Of a stretch of DNA of 13,139 nucleotides, positions 11,027-13,139 are shown piece by piece. The position numbers were made by a program, and so were the translations under genes. Under the pieces are notes generated by a model. It did no database searches. It worked only from the letters and a program-made list of their open reading frames with translations, and had not been told where the DNA came from. Source of the stretch: Herpetosiphonaceae bacterium (lineage in GTDB: Bacteria > Chloroflexota > Chloroflexia > Chloroflexales > Kallotenuaceae). Location of the stretch: positions 1 to 13,139 of the forward strand of contig JASKZZ010000053.1 of the NCBI GenBank assembly GCA_030147335.1, written 5' to 3'. Within the stretch, counting starts at the first letter, position 1. Each line of letters begins with the position of its first letter.

Positions 11027-11989
11027 CTAATCTCGAAAATTTTGGGTAATCATTAATCCACGTACTCCCGCGTCCAAAATCCCAATGCCCACGCGACCAA
11101 ACTCGGGCCGTAAGATGTTCTCGCGATGTCCCGGCGAGTTCATCAATCCTTCATGCGCTAGGGCAAGTGTTGGCGCAAGCGCTAGATTTTCGCCCGCCGT
11201 AAAATAGGTAATTCCTGCAGCGTCGATACGGTCGAACGGTGAGCGGCCATCGGGTGTGTTATGGGCAAAGTAGCCACGTGTCAGCATATCGTCTGAATGG
11301 CGGCGAGCAACCTCCCGCATCTCGGGATCGGCCTCCAATGGCGTTAACCCAACCTTGGTGCGCTCATCGTTGATAAGCACAAGCATTTCGGCTTCCAGCG
11401 TGGGATCGGGCGGTGCATCCGCTACCGTATATGGTAAGTCGACGCGTTCATCCGAGTCGGGTCGTATGGTCACGGTGTTAAGCGTTTGATTGAACGCGTC
11501 GCCGAAAACCGGTTGGAGCGCAGTCTCGCCTCGTTCGGCAACAACTGCAAGCCGATTTGCAAGTGAACTGTCTCGTGTAGCTTCTCTCAAATTACTTGGT
11601 AACGGCAGTGACAACATCAGGGCTCCGATGATCACGGCCGAGAGCAGCCCATTGACGAAACCAGGAACAATCCCCAGACCCCGATTCAGCTTGTGGGTAT
11701 GTACGCGCTTGGGTAACCGTGCAATCAACAGATTTCCCACCAGGCGAATCACCAATCCTGCCAATATGGAGATGATAATAAACGCTGCCGGACGATCCCA
11801 AACTTCCGACCAGCTTGCCCTCCCGCCAATCCATTGTGCCGCGACCTCATACAAGCGGAAAGCAGCAACAAGGCTACCGATCCAGGCGACCAGATCCAGC
11901 AAGCCATACAGCGCGCCAGCTCGCAAGCCACGCAAGACCGAGAACAGCACAATCAAAATAAGAATAATATCAACGTAGTTATGTATCAT
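11027..11989 (-). CDS. CvpA-like membrane domain fused to a C-terminal CAP (SCP/PR-1) domain
   Basis: From the ATG at 11989 the protein has 320 residues. Residues about 1-130 are a CvpA/colicin V production-like region with four hydrophobic helices (about 5-20, 24-45, 67-92, 105-130), with YVDIILILIVL near the start and LNRGLGIVPGFVNGLL (101-116) as in CvpA. A linker of about 60 residues leads to a CAP domain, about 198-320. It starts at LVLINDERTKVGL and has His231 (ARRHSDDM), GYFAHNTPDGRSPFDR (239-254, His243), AGENLA (265-270, Glu267) and NSPGHRENIL (284-293, His288). These are the conserved His/Glu cavity residues. The CAP domain is probably outside the membrane. The function is unknown; bacterial CAP proteins are linked to envelope or secreted functions. 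The frame continues 33 residues upstream to 12088, but family similarity begins at 11989, with AAAGG about 9 bases before it. Confidence 0.87.
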   Translation of the reverse strand: MIHNYVDIILILIVLFSVLRGLRAGALYGLLDLVAWIGSLVAAFRLYEVAAQWIGGRASWSEVWDRPAAFIIISILAGLVIRLVGNLLIARLPKRVHTHKLNRGLGIVPGFVNGLLSAVIIGALMLSLPLPSNLREATRDSSLANRLAVVAERGETALQPVFGDAFNQTLNTVTIRPDSDERVDLPYTVADAPPDPTLEAEMLVLINDERTKVGLTPLEADPEMREVARRHSDDMLTRGYFAHNTPDGRSPFDRIDAAGITYFTAGENLALAPTLALAHEGLMNSPGHRENILRPEFGRVGIGILDAGVRGLMITQNFRD

Positions 11990-12011
11990 TGGTATCTGCC
12001 TTTGGCCACAC

Positions 12012-12021
12012 TGGTTAACCA
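12012..12021. promoter_or_regulatory. 10-bp palindrome upstream of the CvpA-CAP gene
   Basis: TGGTTAACCA is a perfect 10-bp palindrome, 22 bases upstream of the ATG at 11989 in the divergent spacer shared with pgl. It may be an operator, but it is short enough to arise by chance. I find no convincing promoter for the CvpA-CAP gene. Confidence 0.2.
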
Positions 12022-12160
12022 AATCTTTCTTGTTTTGCAACCCATAATCACATCGTACCGTTAATTTCAGGGCCATGTTGTAGAGCAACAGCTATCTGGA
12101 TTACTAACTGACAAAGCTTACTAATCAGCAGAACACGTCAACGATGACACGCGCAGCATA

Positions 12161-12169
12161 TGCTACACT
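12161..12169 (+). promoter_or_regulatory. Extended -10 promoter candidate for pgl-rpiA
   Basis: TGCTACACT is an extended -10 (TG-C-TACACT) ending 28 bases before the ATG at 12198. Transcription would begin near 12176, inside the longer open frame from 12144, which supports the later start. No -35 consensus is visible. Confidence 0.4.
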
Positions 12170-12197
12170 GCGGCAGCACCACCATATGGAGCTTGAT

Positions 12198-12950
12198 ATG
12201 GCAGCGAGACAGATAGCTATTTATGAAGACGTAGCAGCCTTAGCGACGGTAGCCGCGCAGCATATCGTGGAACGCGCTCAAGCAGCTGTTGCAGCACGCG
12301 GCCATTTTTTCATTGCTTTGTCGGGTGGCTCGACCCCCAAACACGTGTATCAATGTTTGGCGGCAGAGCCACTAAGCGCACAGATGCCGTGGGAACAAAC
12401 GTATGTGTTTTTCGGTGACGAGCGTGCTGTTCCGTCGGATAGCTCGTTGAGCAATTTTCGCATGGCCTGTGATTCATTGCTTAAACAGGTGCCAATTCCC
12501 GATGATCATGTTAAGCCGATTCTTGGTCAAGGCCATGATCTTGATGCAGCCGCGCAGCATTACGCGCGCATTGTACGCAGCTTCGTACCGGGCCAGACAC
12601 CACGCTTCGATCTTGTGCTGCTGGGCATGGGGCCGGATGGTCATACGGCTTCGTTGTTTCCGCACAGCCCCGCGCTAACAGCGACCGATGAGTTAGTCGT
12701 TGCAACACCTGTCGCGCCACTGGAGCCGCATGTTCAACGCATTACGTTCACAACAGCATTGATCAATGCGGCGGCGGAAATTGTGTTTCTGGTCGCAGGC
12801 GCGGACAAAGCGCAAACACTAGCGGCTGTACTGGAAGGCGTGTCGGAACCAGACAGATTGCCTTCGCAGAGTATCGCGCCTTCCAACGGCGATCTGCGGT
12901 GGATGATCGACGGTGCGGCAGCACAGGAGCTACAACAAACGTATGGATGA
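12198..12950 (+). CDS. pgl: 6-phosphogluconolactonase (DevB/Pgl type)
   Basis: The 250-residue cytosolic enzyme hydrolyses 6-phosphoglucono-1,5-lactone to 6-phosphogluconate, the second step of the oxidative pentose phosphate pathway. Family motifs are IALSGGSTP (39-47, phosphate loop), YVFFGDERAVP (69-79), the active-site LLGMGPDGHTASLFP (141-155, with Asp147 and His149) and VQRITFTTALIN (179-190, Arg181). The length fits the family. I chose the ATG at 12198 because GGAG (12188-12191) lies 6 bases before it; the frame is open back to 12144 and another ATG is at 12186. Its last 8 bases overlap the start of rpiA, so the two are translationally coupled. Confidence 0.95.
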   Translation: MAARQIAIYEDVAALATVAAQHIVERAQAAVAARGHFFIALSGGSTPKHVYQCLAAEPLSAQMPWEQTYVFFGDERAVPSDSSLSNFRMACDSLLKQVPIPDDHVKPILGQGHDLDAAAQHYARIVRSFVPGQTPRFDLVLLGMGPDGHTASLFPHSPALTATDELVVATPVAPLEPHVQRITFTTALINAAAEIVFLVAGADKAQTLAAVLEGVSEPDRLPSQSIAPSNGDLRWMIDGAAAQELQQTYG

Positions 12951-13139
12951 GTCGGGCAAGCAGCGCGCGGCAGTTCAAGCCGCCGCCGAAGTTCAATCTG
13001 GCACTCGGATTGGGTTGGGGAGCGGCTCCACCGTTAATTTCATAGCGGCCGCGCTCGGTGAGCGTATCCGTCGCGGCGACTTGCGCGACATTGAGGTGGT
13101 TGTGGCGTCGCGCTGGACCGCTGAGGCTGCGCGTGAGGC
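12943..13139 (+). CDS. rpiA: Ribose-5-phosphate isomerase A, N-terminal part (cut by window edge)
   Basis: Sixty-five complete codons are visible, and the frame runs off the window. After MDESGKQRAAVQAAAE comes RIGLGSGSTVNFIAAALGE (22-40), the phosphate-binding GxGSGST loop of RpiA, and then IEVVVASRWTAEAAREA (50-66), equivalent to the VVxTSxxTexLA strand-loop. RpiA interconverts ribose-5-phosphate and ribulose-5-phosphate, which fits the pentose phosphate operon with pgl. The ATG overlaps the pgl stop (the frame starts at 12943, pgl ends at 12950). An AGGAG at 12925-12929 is rather far upstream, so initiation may depend on ribosomes finishing pgl. Confidence 0.9.
   Translation, partial: MDESGKQRAAVQAAAEVQSGTRIGLGSGSTVNFIAAALGERIRRGDLRDIEVVVASRWTAEAARE

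Noticed and set aside
11990..12088. N-terminal extension of the CvpA-CAP protein
   Set aside because: The 33 polar residues have no CvpA similarity, while a normal membrane start lies at 11989.
12144..12197. Earlier ATG for pgl
   Set aside because: The likely -10 at 12164-12169 lies inside this stretch, and the Shine-Dalgarno belongs to the ATG at 12198.

Overview
The window is a gene-dense stretch of a bacterial chromosome of moderate G+C. The protein types suggest a member of the Chloroflexota (Herpetosiphon/Roseiflexaceae-like): a fused FAD/Fe-S 2-hydroxyacid dehydrogenase next to a DUF2270 membrane protein, a PrsW-like protease, a CvpA-CAP fusion, and a pgl-rpiA pair. This placement comes from recalled family distributions, not a search, and is only moderately certain.

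The most notable object is at the left end. A 185-codon peroxiredoxin-like gene (76-633) carries an in-frame TGA exactly where its thioredoxin-fold redox motif needs the first cysteine, giving UxxC. A hairpin with bacterial SECIS geometry (231-262) follows directly. I read it as a selenocysteine-containing AhpC/TSA_2 (PRXL2/SelL-like) protein that conventional gene callers would truncate or start late.

Layout. Selenoprotein (+), 76-633. A convergent enoyl-thioester-reductase-like MDR enzyme (-), 715-1692, follows after a long inverted repeat. A short-chain dehydrogenase (+), 1811-2551, is divergent from the MDR gene. Then a long minus-strand block: PrsW-like intramembrane protease (2572-3552), DUF2270 membrane protein (3763-4524), FAD/Fe-S 2-hydroxyacid dehydrogenase (4541-7483), SpoIIE/PP2C phosphatase (7601-8605) and an unrecognised protein tightly coupled to it (8613-9173). 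A glycine-rich, two-helix general stress protein (9366-9851, +) is divergent from that pair, and a 19-bp palindrome sits in the shared promoter region. Next come a hemolysin III/PAQR membrane protein (9909-10610, -), tRNA-Lys(CTT) with encoded CCA and a strong terminator, a CvpA-CAP fusion (11027-11989, -), and the start of a pentose-phosphate operon, pgl (12198-12950) overlapping rpiA (12943 to the window edge).

Together the genes lean towards redox and stress physiology: a thiol/selenol oxidoreductase, quinone-type dehydrogenases, a phosphatase-based regulatory module beside a stress protein, and NADPH-producing pentose-phosphate enzymes. Only pgl-rpiA, the phosphatase pair and the dehydrogenase-DUF2270 pair have spacing that argues for co-transcription. 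I saw no mobile element, CRISPR array or rRNA.
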